Assembly (NCBI RefSeq): GCF_001456115.1
Contig: NZ_CP013264.1
Location: 3,366,501-3,430,500, forward strand
Source: Sphingobium baderi
GTDB taxonomy: Bacteria > Pseudomonadota > Alphaproteobacteria > Sphingomonadales > Sphingomonadaceae
Reading direction: 5' to 3'
Length of the DNA stretch: 64,000 nucleotides
The notes under the pieces are model-generated. The model saw only the letters and a list, made by a program, of their open reading frames with translations. It searched no databases and had not been told where the DNA came from. This document shows positions 43,460 to 52,662 of the stretch, in pieces. How positions within the stretch are numbered: the first letter of the stretch is position 1; every line of letters starts with the position of its first letter. The translations under genes and the position numbers were made by a program.

Positions 43460-44377
43460 GGCGTCGCCTTTCATCCGTGTTTCCGTGCGATAGCGCCCCG
43501 GCGACACACCATTGCGTCGGCGAAAAGCGCGGGCGAAGGCGACATCGGTGCTATAGCCGCAACGATGGGCGACCGCCGCCAGCGCCAGCGGGCTGCGGGC
43601 AAGCAGGTCTCGCGCCAGTTCCATCCGCCGTTCCAGCAGATAACGGGCCGGTGTCTGACCGGTGTATTCCGCAAAGCGCACGGCAAACAGGGTTCGCGAC
43701 ATGCCCGCCACCCGCGCGAGCGACGTTACCGTCCAGGCTTTGGCGGGGAACTGATGGATGGCGTGCAGGCTGGGACCGATCCGGACCAGTTCGGGATCGG
43801 TCAGCGCGGGCGTCGTCTTCATGCTAGTCAGATATTGCTGGATGACGCCGATCAAAACCACTTCCACCAGGCGGCGGTCAATCGCGGCATTGCTAGCCCG
43901 GTAACAATGGCGTCGATCGACGATCAATCGAGACAGCCGCAACTGCCATTCCCATTCGTCATCCTGCGCCTGCCCGCGCCTGACGGTCAGATGCGGGGGC
44001 AACATCTTCAGCAACAGACTGGCGCGGTCCATATCCATGCCATAATGCACCCTGCCGAGCAGACAGCCGCCACCGATCGCCGTGACATGCATCAATTGAC
44101 GCGGCGTCACCAACACGAAATCGGCCTGCCGCAGCATTTCCACCTCGCCATTGCCGCTGCGAAGCTCAATGTCGCCCTCAATGACGAACAGCCCCGTAAA
44201 ATCCGGGTTCGCAGCGCAAGTCAGTTCCTCGCCGTCGTCCAACTGCACGACGTCATAGCTGCTATGGTTCAGGCGGATATTTTCCAGCAGATCAGCCATC
44301 GGGTCCGATACCAGCCTGCCGTCGACCAGCGGTTCTGATTCGGACCTGAAGCTTGTGAGCGGATCAACTTCTTCCAT
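43445..44377 (-). CDS. AraC-family transcriptional regulator
   Basis: 310 residues. N-terminal sensory domain of the AraC-binding-like type (residues ~20-200), and a C-terminal double helix-turn-helix: WTVTSLARVAGMSRTLFAVRFAEYTGQTPARYLLERRMELARDLL (helices 1-4), with LALAAVAHRCGYSTDVAFARAFRRRNGVSPGRYR as the second. It likely senses an effector of the adjacent catabolic genes. It converges on the TonB gene and is divergent from the EthD gene. Confidence 0.92.
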   Translation of the reverse strand: MEEVDPLTSFRSESEPLVDGRLVSDPMADLLENIRLNHSSYDVVQLDDGEELTCAANPDFTGLFVIEGDIELRSGNGEVEMLRQADFVLVTPRQLMHVTAIGGGCLLGRVHYGMDMDRASLLLKMLPPHLTVRRGQAQDDEWEWQLRLSRLIVDRRHCYRASNAAIDRRLVEVVLIGVIQQYLTSMKTTPALTDPELVRIGPSLHAIHQFPAKAWTVTSLARVAGMSRTLFAVRFAEYTGQTPARYLLERRMELARDLLARSPLALAAVAHRCGYSTDVAFARAFRRRNGVSPGRYRTETRMKGDARGTA

Positions 44378-44566
44378 CAGTCCTCCCCGGCTTCAATGTT
44401 GCCCGATCATCTCAAACGCCGCCGTATGGTCACCTGTCTTTGGTGTGGCGGCAGCCGCCGTCTTGGACGGTTGATCAGAGTTTCGGTGCGATCGATCCAT
44501 CCATGGCGATGGTTGCAGGCCCCAGCAACCGATAAGGTCCAAAGGGAAATCAGGGAGATGCCCATC

Positions 44567-45286
44567 ATGCGGACCAAGATCAAGCTATTGTTCAAATTGA
44601 ACGAGGGTATCGAAGCCGCCCGATTGCGCGCGCCTCTGGAGGCGGAGATCGCCCGGCTGGAGGCCACGCTCGGCGTACCATCCGCCATCACTGTCGGCAA
44701 GGCAGTCGCGGACCCTACCCTGCACATTATCGCAGCGGGTGCTTTCGATGCTTCCGCCGGCCCCTATGACGTAATGCTGGAAATCATTCCGCCCGAAAAC
44801 AGTGTGGATAAGGCAGTGCAGCTATTGACGGGGCTATCCGGCCGGCTGGCAGATTTGATTGATAGGGAAAAATCCGCCGCACTGTCAGGGGTCGAGCATG
44901 TCATCCTGCCCGGCGAAGGCCAGACGTTCGTCCTGATCGCAAACCGGCGGCTCCCGCACCTAACCCATCAGCAATTTATTGATTATTGGTTTGGTTTCCA
45001 CGCGGACTTTACCCGCACCCATACGCCGCCCGAAATCGGCATGCGCTATCGCCAGTTTCATACCAACGTCGCCCGGACGGAGGCCCTGCTCGCTGCAACC
45101 GGCTTCGGGGTGGGAGATTTCGATGGCGCGGCAGAATGCCATTATCCCGATGAAGCATCATTGCGCGACCTGATGGCGCTCACCGAAATCGTCGATGAAG
45201 CGACCGAGGACGAGGTCAAATTCGTCGATCATGAGCGGTGCGTGACTACCGTCTTCACCCCCTCGACAGATTTCAGTATTCTGTGA
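44567..45286 (+). CDS. EthD domain-containing protein
   Basis: 239 residues from ATG 44567, which has GGGAG nine bases before it. The upstream in-frame ATG at 44558 overlaps the ribosome site. Two alpha+beta barrel halves are likely; the second contains the EthD-type segment LTHQQFIDYWFGFHADF followed by RYRQFHTNV. EthD accompanies a P450 in ethyl tert-butyl ether degradation (eth locus with AraC regulator and P450), and other EthD proteins act on reactive intermediates. Here it neighbours an AraC gene and two P450 genes. Biochemical role unknown. Confidence 0.8.
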   Translation: MRTKIKLLFKLNEGIEAARLRAPLEAEIARLEATLGVPSAITVGKAVADPTLHIIAAGAFDASAGPYDVMLEIIPPENSVDKAVQLLTGLSGRLADLIDREKSAALSGVEHVILPGEGQTFVLIANRRLPHLTHQQFIDYWFGFHADFTRTHTPPEIGMRYRQFHTNVARTEALLAATGFGVGDFDGAAECHYPDEASLRDLMALTEIVDEATEDEVKFVDHERCVTTVFTPSTDFSIL

Positions 45287-45348
45287 GGTCGGTACTTGCA
45301 ATGATACGGGTTTAATATCTCCCCTATTCTCCCAACAGGAAGCATATC

Positions 45349-45385
45349 GGACGGCGGGGGGAAGCCAGTTCCGCTCCCGCCGTCC
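45349..45385. terminator. Strong hairpin between convergent EthD and TonB genes
   Basis: GGACGGCGGG at 45349-45358 pairs perfectly with CCCGCCGTCC at 45376-45385, 5 bp from the stop of the minus-strand TonB gene. Probably a shared terminator, although no U-run follows. Confidence 0.55.
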
Positions 45386-45390
45386 ACGCA

Positions 45391-48075
45391 TCAGAACGCC
45401 ACCGTCAGCGATGCCGCGATGGTCGTGCCGACCTTATATCTGTTGTAGAACACCTTGTTGCCGTCCAGTTGCTGGACCTCCTGATATTTCCGGCCGGTGA
45501 TGTTGCGCGCTTCGAACTTGAATTCGCTGTTGATCGCATTGAACAGCTTCACGCTCTGCCGCGCCACGAAGTCCAGCGTCAGGCCCGGTTTTTCCTTGAT
45601 GTCCGGTTGCAGATTGGGGCCGCGGCTGGTGACGCGCGGGCTGGCATAGGTCAGCAAGAGCGTTTGCTGCGAAAGCCTGTCGGTATCCTCCAGCCCCAGT
45701 TGCAGGTTCACCAGATGATCCGACTGTCCCGTCATCGGCGCGCCGTCGACGAAATAGTCCGTCGCGGCGGGCAGCGGCCCGGTCGTGTAGCTATAGGGAA
45801 TGGTCGTGTCGTCCGCACCGACCTTCAGCTTCGACTGGGTATAGGTATAGTTGCCGATCAGGACGACGCGGCGGCTCTGGAAGAAGGGCGAATTCCACCC
45901 GTCAAGCGGCAGATATTTCTGCGCCTCCAGTTCGAAACCGTAAAGCGTCGCTTCCGGCGCGTTGGCGAAGCTGGTCGTGACATCATATTTGTCGTTGATG
46001 GTGGTGTAGGTTTCGATCGGATTGTCGATCTTCTTGTAGAAGGCCGCCGCCGTCAGCCGCTCGTCGCGTCCCATATACCATTCGGCGCGGATATCCGCGT
46101 TCCACAGTTCGCTGTCCTGCAGGAAGGGATTGCCGCGATAGAAACGGTTGGCGTCGGTATCGACGAAAGGCTGCGCGATCAGTTCGCGGAACTGCGGCCG
46201 GGCGATGGTCTTGGAGCCGCTGAGGCGGAATTGCAGACCCTTGGAGGCCTCGAAGGTGATGGTCGCGGCGGGGAGCCAATATTCCTTGCGGATGCGGTTC
46301 ACCGGCTCGGTGCCGGTGTTGTAGACATCCACGCCGGTGACGGACTGGTTGCCCTTTTCAAAGCGTACGCCCCCATCGATCAACAGGCCCGGCACGATTT
46401 CCGCCCGCACCTGCCCATAGCCCGCATGGACCCGCATCGCCGCCTCATAGACCGGATAATTGCCGGAAAAATCCAGCAGCGTCAGGTCGAAGAGCTGGAT
46501 CGTCGCGTCCGACAGCAGATAGTCCGGCCGCTGCTGCTGCACCGGGATCGGCAGGTTGGTCGCATCGAAATGCAGCTCATAGCGGGACGAGGTGCGCTTC
46601 GTGTCGCTGAAGGCATAGCCCGCCGTCAGCGTCAGCGCGGGCGAAACCTTGTAGCTCAGGTCCGCGCCCGCCGACCACAGATCCTCATTGAGGTCGCTGA
46701 AGGTGATCGACGCATCACCGCGCTGGCGGTTGAGCGCATTGATGAAGCGGTCGCCCACCGGGTCAACAGTCAGGTCGCGGTTGCTCCGCACATAGACGAA
46801 CTCGCGCTCATAGGGCGCCTCGCGCTGCGAATTGGCATAGCCGCCGCGCAGGTCGAGGCTGAGACCGTTGCCCAGCTTGAACTCCCCGACCAGTTGCGTG
46901 TCGATCAACTGCCGCTCATACCAGGCGGTGTTCTGGTGCATGTAATCCGCGCCCGCGATCGCGCCGTCATTCTGGCCGATCGAAAGCGCGCCGCGCTTCA
47001 GCGTGTCGCGGATATAGAGGTTGGTCCAGCGGATCTTCTGCTCGCCCAGTTCCAGCCCGACGCCCAGCAGACCGTTGACCGTCACCTCATTGTCGGTGGT
47101 GATCTGGTGGTATGTCTTGCCCGCGGGCTGCGTCAGGTCGATGGACGCCTGCTGCAACGCGTCGCGCGTCCGCCATTTATTGCTGTAGGACATGGTGGCG
47201 ATGACGCCCAGCCGCCCGTCGCTGCCCACATCGACGGCCGTGCCGCCATTGATAGAGCCGGAGAAGTTGAATGGCAGGCTGTTCGTCCGTTGCAACACGG
47301 ACGTCTTGGCGTTCAGGAACTGCATGGAGATATCCTGAAGGTCGCCGCGCTCCATATTGGAGAAGGGCACGCCGCTCTTGAGCGCTTGGCGTAGCAGCGG
47401 CGGAACATCGCGCGATCCGTCGTCGAAGCCAGTCCAGTCCGATTTGGCCCCATAATAGCTATAGCCCGTCTGACCGGATGTTTCGGTATTGGCGGAACTG
47501 CCGACGCCGATTTCCAGATAGCTTTCGCTCGGGATCGCCTTGGTCGTCAGGTTGATGACGCCGCCGCCGAACTCGCCGGGGAAGTTGGGGGAAAAGCTCT
47601 TCTGCACCATCGTCGAGGCGATCACGCTGGTGGGAAAAATGTCGAGCGGCACCACGCGCTTGAGCGGTTCGGGGCTGGGCAGCGGCGAACCGTTGAGCAG
47701 CGCCAGCGAATAGCGGTCGCCCAAGCCGCGCACATAGACATAGCCGCCCGACACGACCGACAGGCCGGTGACGCGCTGGAGCGATCCGGCGATATCGCCT
47801 TCGCCCGTGCGCTTGATGTCGGCGGCGGACAGCACGTTCACCACCTGCGGCGCGGCCTGCGACACGTTGCTGGTGCGGCGGCCGGTGACGATGATGTCCG
47901 AACCGGGGATGGAAACATCCACCCGGTCCGCCTCGGCATCGGCTTTTTCGCGAGCGCTGGGCGTTTCGGGCCCGGTGGAAGGCGCGGTATCGGTTTCAGT
48001 CTGGGCCATCGCCATCGGGGCGACCAGCGCAGAGGAAATCAGGAGCAGGCGCGCCAGATTGAGCGGCTTCGACAT
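45391..48075 (-). CDS. TonB-dependent receptor of the lipoprotein/TPR trio
   Basis: 894 residues starting MSKPLNLARLLLISSALV; signal cleavage after AMAQ. Plug features: SDIIVTGRRTSNVSQAAPQVVNVLSAADI, GYVYVRGLGDRYSLALLNGSPLPSPEPLKRVVPLDIFP and GGGVINLTTKAIP. The C-terminal beta signal is NRYKVGTTIAASLTVAF. The VRGLGDRY form marks a subfamily usually found beside a secreted lipoprotein. Transcribed after the lipoprotein gene (90-bp gap). The ligand cannot be read from sequence. Confidence 0.9.
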   Translation of the reverse strand: MSKPLNLARLLLISSALVAPMAMAQTETDTAPSTGPETPSAREKADAEADRVDVSIPGSDIIVTGRRTSNVSQAAPQVVNVLSAADIKRTGEGDIAGSLQRVTGLSVVSGGYVYVRGLGDRYSLALLNGSPLPSPEPLKRVVPLDIFPTSVIASTMVQKSFSPNFPGEFGGGVINLTTKAIPSESYLEIGVGSSANTETSGQTGYSYYGAKSDWTGFDDGSRDVPPLLRQALKSGVPFSNMERGDLQDISMQFLNAKTSVLQRTNSLPFNFSGSINGGTAVDVGSDGRLGVIATMSYSNKWRTRDALQQASIDLTQPAGKTYHQITTDNEVTVNGLLGVGLELGEQKIRWTNLYIRDTLKRGALSIGQNDGAIAGADYMHQNTAWYERQLIDTQLVGEFKLGNGLSLDLRGGYANSQREAPYEREFVYVRSNRDLTVDPVGDRFINALNRQRGDASITFSDLNEDLWSAGADLSYKVSPALTLTAGYAFSDTKRTSSRYELHFDATNLPIPVQQQRPDYLLSDATIQLFDLTLLDFSGNYPVYEAAMRVHAGYGQVRAEIVPGLLIDGGVRFEKGNQSVTGVDVYNTGTEPVNRIRKEYWLPAATITFEASKGLQFRLSGSKTIARPQFRELIAQPFVDTDANRFYRGNPFLQDSELWNADIRAEWYMGRDERLTAAAFYKKIDNPIETYTTINDKYDVTTSFANAPEATLYGFELEAQKYLPLDGWNSPFFQSRRVVLIGNYTYTQSKLKVGADDTTIPYSYTTGPLPAATDYFVDGAPMTGQSDHLVNLQLGLEDTDRLSQQTLLLTYASPRVTSRGPNLQPDIKEKPGLTLDFVARQSVKLFNAINSEFKFEARNITGRKYQEVQQLDGNKVFYNRYKVGTTIAASLTVAF

Positions 48076-48164
48076 GCGGTTGTCCCCCTCTTGGGAAAAT
48101 ATCTGCAAATAAGGCGGGGAAGCGCCTCGGCACGCTCCCCCGCCCCTGTTGGTTTCAGGATAGA

Positions 48165-49760
48165 TCAGGTGGTCGGGATCGCGGTGCAGGCGCCGCTGGA
48201 CGTGCCGAAACTCGCGCTCACCGAATTACATGTCCAACCGGCATACCAGGTGTCGTTGCTGTCCTTGACCGCGCCGATATAGTTAGTGGTCGTGAACGCG
48301 GCGTCGATCGTCTTGGGGTCGATCGCGGTGACGGCGGTTTCGGTTGCGCCGTTGATGAACAGGCTGGTCAGCGACGGCGTGTATGCGAAGCTGCTGTTCG
48401 CGCCAGCCGTGAAGATCGACTGGACCAGCGCATCAGTGACACCCGTGCCGGTGCCCTTGAACGGCGTCGCATTGCACTGCATCACGACGGACAGGTAACG
48501 GGGCTTGCCCGCATCCTCCAGCGCGCTGTCGGCGTCGCGGACCGCCGCCGCGCCGTTGATACGCAGGCAGCTTTGTTCCGGACTGACGATGATGCCGTTG
48601 ATGAGCGCCAGATCGGCGCCGCCGCGCAGCAGCATCGACGCGCCATCGTCGCCGGTGTTCGACCGCTGGATATGGGTGAAGTTGGCGACCTTCAGATACT
48701 GGCGGGGCAGCGCGTCCTCGCTGGCGTTGCTGGCGGTCGTCGAACCGTTGGAGTCCGTTTCGAGGAAGGTGTCGCCGATATTGGCGTTAGCCCTCTGGGC
48801 GGAAATGATGAACTGGGCCGTGCCGCGGAAGCCGACATCGGTATCCAGATTGTCGTCCTCATTGCCGGTGAAGACCAGATATTTAAGGTGCGTCGACCCG
48901 CCGAAGATTTCGATGCCGTCGTCGGAGCTGTTGTGCACCTGGATATGGTCGATCTGCGTGCCGGTGCCGACGCCCGAGGGGGTGAGGCCCTGCAATTCCT
49001 TGCCGTCCGACAGGACGAAGCCGGAATAGCGGATCTGCACATAGCTCATGCGGCCCGAATTGTCGGCGTCATTGGCGCCGCCATAGATCGCCCCGCTCGT
49101 CCCTTCCGTATCGCGTTCGCACGCCACCGTGCCGGGCGCAGCGCCGCCGGCGGCGCAATCGGTGATCTTCGCGCGGCCCAGCAGCACGATGCCGCCCCAC
49201 TGTCCCGACGACTGATCGTTCGCGTTGCCCAACACATTTTCACGGCTGGTGAAGACGATGGGCTGCGACACCGTGCCGACCGCATTGATGCGGTTGCCGC
49301 GATTGACGGCCAGGAACGCGCTACCGGTATTGGCAAAGACGACCACGCCCGGATCGATCGAAAGCGTGACGTCCAGATTGTTGCTGGAAGCGCCCTGGTC
49401 CGTGCCGACATCGACGCGGCCGGGCAGCGAATAGATCACGCCTGCGACCTTCGGGACGGTAACGGAAGAGCGGAAGCGCGTGGGGAAAGAACAGTTGAGC
49501 CAGGTGTTCCCGCTCTTATCGGAAATTTCCCCGATCTTGGTGAACTGATCCGAACCAGTCAGCGTCGGGCAATCGGACGCGGGCGTCACGCCGGTCGGCG
49601 TGGGGGTGGGCGTTGGCGTGGGGGTCGGTGTCGGCGTGGGCGAGGGAATGACGATCGTGCCTTCGCCGGGCGAGGCGATGTCGTCGGCGCCGCAAGCGCC
49701 CAGCGCCGCGCAGGCGCAGCTCGCCATCAGGATGGTGTGAATACGGTTGATCTTGGCCAT
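48165..49760 (-). CDS. Surface lipoprotein with Pro-Thr repeat linker and beta-helix-like domain
   Basis: 531 residues. Lipobox LGAC (Cys near residue 23), then the linker SPTPTPTPTPTPTPTPTPTG (residues ~40-59), and a large domain rich in Asn/Gly/Thr/Ser with turns such as VQIRYSGFVLSDG and IQVHNSSDDGIEIFGGSTHLKYLVFTGNEDDNLDTDVGF, which fits a right-handed parallel beta-helix. Several cysteine pairs are present. It sits between the TonB receptor gene and a small TPR gene, an arrangement repeated in Alphaproteobacteria, suggesting it helps the receptor to capture a ligand at the surface. Confidence 0.82.
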   Translation of the reverse strand: MAKINRIHTILMASCACAALGACGADDIASPGEGTIVIPSPTPTPTPTPTPTPTPTGVTPASDCPTLTGSDQFTKIGEISDKSGNTWLNCSFPTRFRSSVTVPKVAGVIYSLPGRVDVGTDQGASSNNLDVTLSIDPGVVVFANTGSAFLAVNRGNRINAVGTVSQPIVFTSRENVLGNANDQSSGQWGGIVLLGRAKITDCAAGGAAPGTVACERDTEGTSGAIYGGANDADNSGRMSYVQIRYSGFVLSDGKELQGLTPSGVGTGTQIDHIQVHNSSDDGIEIFGGSTHLKYLVFTGNEDDNLDTDVGFRGTAQFIISAQRANANIGDTFLETDSNGSTTASNASEDALPRQYLKVANFTHIQRSNTGDDGASMLLRGGADLALINGIIVSPEQSCLRINGAAAVRDADSALEDAGKPRYLSVVMQCNATPFKGTGTGVTDALVQSIFTAGANSSFAYTPSLTSLFINGATETAVTAIDPKTIDAAFTTTNYIGAVKDSNDTWYAGWTCNSVSASFGTSSGACTAIPTT

Positions 49761-50012
49761 GTCGTCTCCGCTCCGGCGTCTGCCGGTTTATGTTGCAATG
49801 CGGAGCGCAGGGGATTTTCGAATCGGACAACGCCCCCTGTCGCCCTCGAAGGCGGCAGCTAGGCGCGTCGGATGACAGGGACATTTTGATTTGATGACGA
49901 AACGGCGTCTTTGAAATGACAGTTCGATGACCAGCCACCCGCCGGAACGGAAATGGGAGCCATTCCCGAAGGAAACGGCTCCCATCGACAGGGCGCGATT
50001 TTTAACCGCCGT

Positions 50013-50396
50013 TCAACGCATGGCGTAGCTCGCCTGCAACTTGCCCAGTGCGCGCCGGGCGATGTCGCGTGAGGATTCCTCATTGCCGTTCGCCAGGACC
50101 AGCAGCGATTCCGGCGCGAACCGCGCCGCCTTATAGGCATCGCGCGCATCGCCCATGCGGCCCATACCGGCATAGGCATTACCCAGATTGATGAGCCGGG
50201 CGGGATCGTTCGCGCCATCGGGCATCGGAGTCTTCAGCTTGCTGGCGGCCTTCTGGAAATCGCCCGACATCAGCGCATTGGCGGCCAGCCCGCCGTCGGG
50301 CACGCCGACGACCACAACCTCATCGGGCGCCGCGAGCGCGATACCCGGCGCCGTGGCGGCCAGCGCGAGTCCGATTACCGCAGCGACCTTCAGCAT
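50013..50396 (-). CDS. Small secreted TPR protein
   Basis: 127 residues from ATG 50396 (MLKVAAVIGLALAATAPGIALAA, signal peptide). The mature part has at least one TPR-like hairpin: ARLINLGNAYAGMGRMGDARDAYKAARFA. GGGAGAATAGAG precedes the ATG. It is the first gene of a likely minus-strand unit with the lipoprotein and TonB receptor. The partner is unknown. Confidence 0.75.
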   Translation of the reverse strand: MLKVAAVIGLALAATAPGIALAAPDEVVVVGVPDGGLAANALMSGDFQKAASKLKTPMPDGANDPARLINLGNAYAGMGRMGDARDAYKAARFAPESLLVLANGNEESSRDIARRALGKLQASYAMR

Positions 50397-50531
50397 CTCT
50401 ATTCTCCCAAAAAAACTTTCCATCATAGCCGGAATTATTTCACCTTCATGACGTCCGGGCAATAGTGTGCGAGATACCGAAAAAGCATTTTTATATGTTT
50501 AATTACAGATAGATATCATTATTTCTTCAAT

Positions 50532-50549
50532 GTGTCATAAAAGTGTAAT
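50532..50549 (+). promoter_or_regulatory. PhoB-box-like direct repeat
   Basis: GTGTCAT, AAAA, GTGTAAT: two 7-base half-sites spaced 11 bp, close to the Pho box CTGTCAT-N4-CTGTCAT. It lies in the AT-rich gap between the tmRNA and the TPR gene. The box is on the plus strand, opposite to the TPR/TonB trio, which lowers confidence that it drives those genes. Confidence 0.35.
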
Positions 50550-50656
50550 CGAATAGATTCGCCTTTTTACTTCCGATTCGAATCGGGAACGCACATGTAA
50601 ATGAACCGCCCGGACCGAGCATCCAGACAGTCGAAACAGCAGGAAATGGGAATAGT

Positions 50657-50686
50657 CCGGAGGGTTCTGTTGCCCGGCCCCTCCGG
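50657..50686 (-). terminator. Hairpin downstream of the tmRNA
   Basis: CCGGAGGG at 50657-50664 pairs with CCCTCCGG at 50679-50686. It lies just after the 3' end of the coding piece on the tmRNA strand. A terminator role is inferred. Confidence 0.4.
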
Positions 50687-50699
50687 CGGCCGCTGAATT

Positions 50700-51014
50700 C
50701 CCTTCTGTTGCCCGGTGGGTTCAACCGCGTTCTTTTTGGGTAATGTCAGGCCGTGAGGCCATCAATTACGCAGCAAGAGCAAGAGCCTCGTTATCGTTGG
50801 CACTTGTGAGTTTTGAACATTTTTACGGCGTACTCAGGCCGGGTGAAGGCATTCGCTTTTCAACACACGTCGATCCTAGTTCGGCCCCGTCAGACACCCC
50901 GTCCAGCCCTTTCAAAGGCCACCGGGATATGTGGTGGAGCCGCCGGGTACTGCCCCCGGGTCCGCTGCGCCTATTGCACGACACGATTTATCACCATAGC
51001 CGGGCGAACCCGGC
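50700..51014 (-). ncRNA. ssrA: Two-piece (circularly permuted) tmRNA
   Basis: On the minus strand the acceptor piece comes first: it ends CGGCTCCACCA at 50932 after a T-arm CCGGG-loop-CCCGG. A ~43-nt intervening segment (50931-50889) follows, then the coding piece starts GGGGCCGAACTAGGATCGACG at 50888. GGGGCCG pairs with CGGCTCC to form the alanine-type acceptor stem (with the G-U pair at position 3). The tag frame at 50801-50766 reads ANDNEALALAA and ends TAA. The outer ends (near 51014 and 50700) are estimates. tmRNA frees stalled ribosomes and marks the products for ClpXP; SspB is encoded at 0.5-1 kb. A protein-coding reading of this stretch on the plus strand is spurious. Confidence 0.95.
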
Positions 51015-51087
51015 ACGTCCTATATGGAGCGCGCCGGCCGCTTTATCAAGCGGTCCAGCAGGCAGCCATGCAGGAGAAGGCAAAGAT

Positions 51088-51858
51088 ATGTGTATCATGG
51101 CGATGGCTTGGCACGCGCATCCGCGTTGGCGATTGCTGCTGGTCGGCAATCGCGACGAACTGCACGCCCGTCCCGCCGCGCCACTTGCCCGCTGGGACGA
51201 GCCGGACCATCTGATTGCAGGACGCGACCTGCAATCGGGCGGCACATGGCTGGGCGTGTCGGAACAGGGGCGCTGCGCCATCGTCACCAACCGCCGGGGC
51301 TATGGCCTGCCCGATCCCGCCAAAGCCTCTCGCGGCGCGCTGGTGACGGATCTGCTTCGTGGCGAGGGCGCCTATGCCGCCCCGGATCGCGCTCCGATGG
51401 ATGATTTCAACCCCTTCAACCTGATCCTGATCGACCGCGAACAGGCTCATTTCCTCACCAACCGCCCGCATCCGCTGTGCACAACGCTGACACACGGCCT
51501 TTACGGCCTGTCCAACGGCGCGCTGGACGACCCATGGCCCAAGACGCTGGCGCTCAAGGCCGCGCTGCTGGACTGGCTGATGACGGAGGCCGACGATCCT
51601 GCCGTCCTGATGGATGCCCTTCGTTCCGAAACCCTGCTTGATGCCGGCATCGCGCCGGAAATTCCATCCGATGCGCCGGACGAAGCCGCCGTCTCGCCCA
51701 TTTTCATCCGCAACCCCGTCTATGGCACGCGATGCAGCAGCCTGATCGCAATCGACGGGGAAGGCCGGGGAACCATCATGGAGCGCCGCTTCGACGCCGC
51801 CGGCGGGGTGACGGGCGAAAGCAGCTTCGCCTTTTCTTGGCCTCAACCCATGGCATGA
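51088..51858 (+). CDS. NRDE family protein (TANGO2-like)
   Basis: 256 residues starting MCIMAMAWHAHPRWRLLLVGNRDELHARP, which contains the NRDE signature. Other family blocks are GGTWLGVSEQGRCAIVTNRRG and GLYGLSNGALDDPWPK. A longer in-frame extension exists but runs into the tmRNA gene, so ATG 51088 (preceded by AGGAGAAGG) is the start. TANGO2-like proteins are linked to heme or lipid handling in eukaryotes; the bacterial role is not established. Confidence 0.88.
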   Translation: MCIMAMAWHAHPRWRLLLVGNRDELHARPAAPLARWDEPDHLIAGRDLQSGGTWLGVSEQGRCAIVTNRRGYGLPDPAKASRGALVTDLLRGEGAYAAPDRAPMDDFNPFNLILIDREQAHFLTNRPHPLCTTLTHGLYGLSNGALDDPWPKTLALKAALLDWLMTEADDPAVLMDALRSETLLDAGIAPEIPSDAPDEAAVSPIFIRNPVYGTRCSSLIAIDGEGRGTIMERRFDAAGGVTGESSFAFSWPQPMA

Positions 51859-51943
51859 ACGAATCAAGGATCGCGGCATTTCCGCCCCTTGCCGGAACAG
51901 CCCGCTTCCCCCCGCGCCCGTCCCGCGCTAAAGCCCTTGTCCC

Positions 51944-52534
51944 ATGATCCTCGTCATCGACAATTACGACAGCTTCACCTGGAACCTTGTCCATTATCTG
52001 ATGGAACTGGGCGCGGAGGTGGAGGTCGTCCGCAACGACGCCATGTCCGCCGGGCAAGCGCTGTCCACCGGCGCGCGCGCCTTTCTGCTCTCGCCCGGCC
52101 CCTGCACGCCCAATGAGGCGGGCGTCAGCCTCGACCTCGTCGCCGCCTGCGCCGATGCGGGCGCGCCGCTGTTGGGCGTGTGCCTGGGCCATCAGGCGAT
52201 CGGCCAGCATTTCGGCGGCAAGGTGGTGCGCGGCGGCCTGATGCACGGCAAGACATCGCCCGTCCGCCACGATGGCACCGGCTTGTTCCAGGGGCTGCCT
52301 TCGCCTTTCACCGCGACCCGCTATCATTCGCTGATCGTGGAGGACATTCCCGACAGCCTCATCGTAAACGCGACCAGTGAGGACGGCTCGGTCATGGGCT
52401 TCCGCCACCGGACGCTCCCCATCCATTCGGTGCAGTTCCACCCGGAAAGCATCGCCACGGAATATGGGCATGATATGCTGGCGAACTTCCTCCGCATCGC
52501 GGGCCTCCCGGTCAAGGAACGCGAAGCGGCCTGA
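51944..52534 (+). CDS. trpG: Anthranilate/aminodeoxychorismate synthase glutaminase subunit
   Basis: 196 residues. Class I amidotransferase: [41 protein letters not shown] (catalytic Cys) and [15 protein letters not shown] (catalytic His/Glu). It provides ammonia for anthranilate formation by TrpE (outside the window) and may also serve folate synthesis (PabA). trpD and trpC follow 128 bp downstream. Confidence 0.94.
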   Translation: MILVIDNYDSFTWNLVHYLMELGAEVEVVRNDAMSAGQALSTGARAFLLSPGPCTPNEAGVSLDLVAACADAGAPLLGVCLGHQAIGQHFGGKVVRGGLMHGKTSPVRHDGTGLFQGLPSPFTATRYHSLIVEDIPDSLIVNATSEDGSVMGFRHRTLPIHSVQFHPESIATEYGHDMLANFLRIAGLPVKEREAA

Positions 52535-52662
52535 CGCTGTTTTGCGGGCTATCGCAACGTTTGTGCAGGATCGCTGAATGGCGAGCCTTACACGACATAT
52601 GTGACCTTAAGTGTTAGTCATACTCGACTCACAGGGCATCGGGCGATTAAGGCGGCAGGGTC

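Noticed and set aside
44396..44566. Longer EthD protein starting at 44396
   Set aside because: The extra residues are unlike EthD proteins, and the ribosome site GGGAG is placed for ATG 44567.
50743..51087. An N-terminal extension of about 115 codons for the NRDE gene
   Set aside because: It lies over the tmRNA gene on the other strand; NRDE proteins start at the MCIMAMAWH site (51088), which has its own ribosome site.
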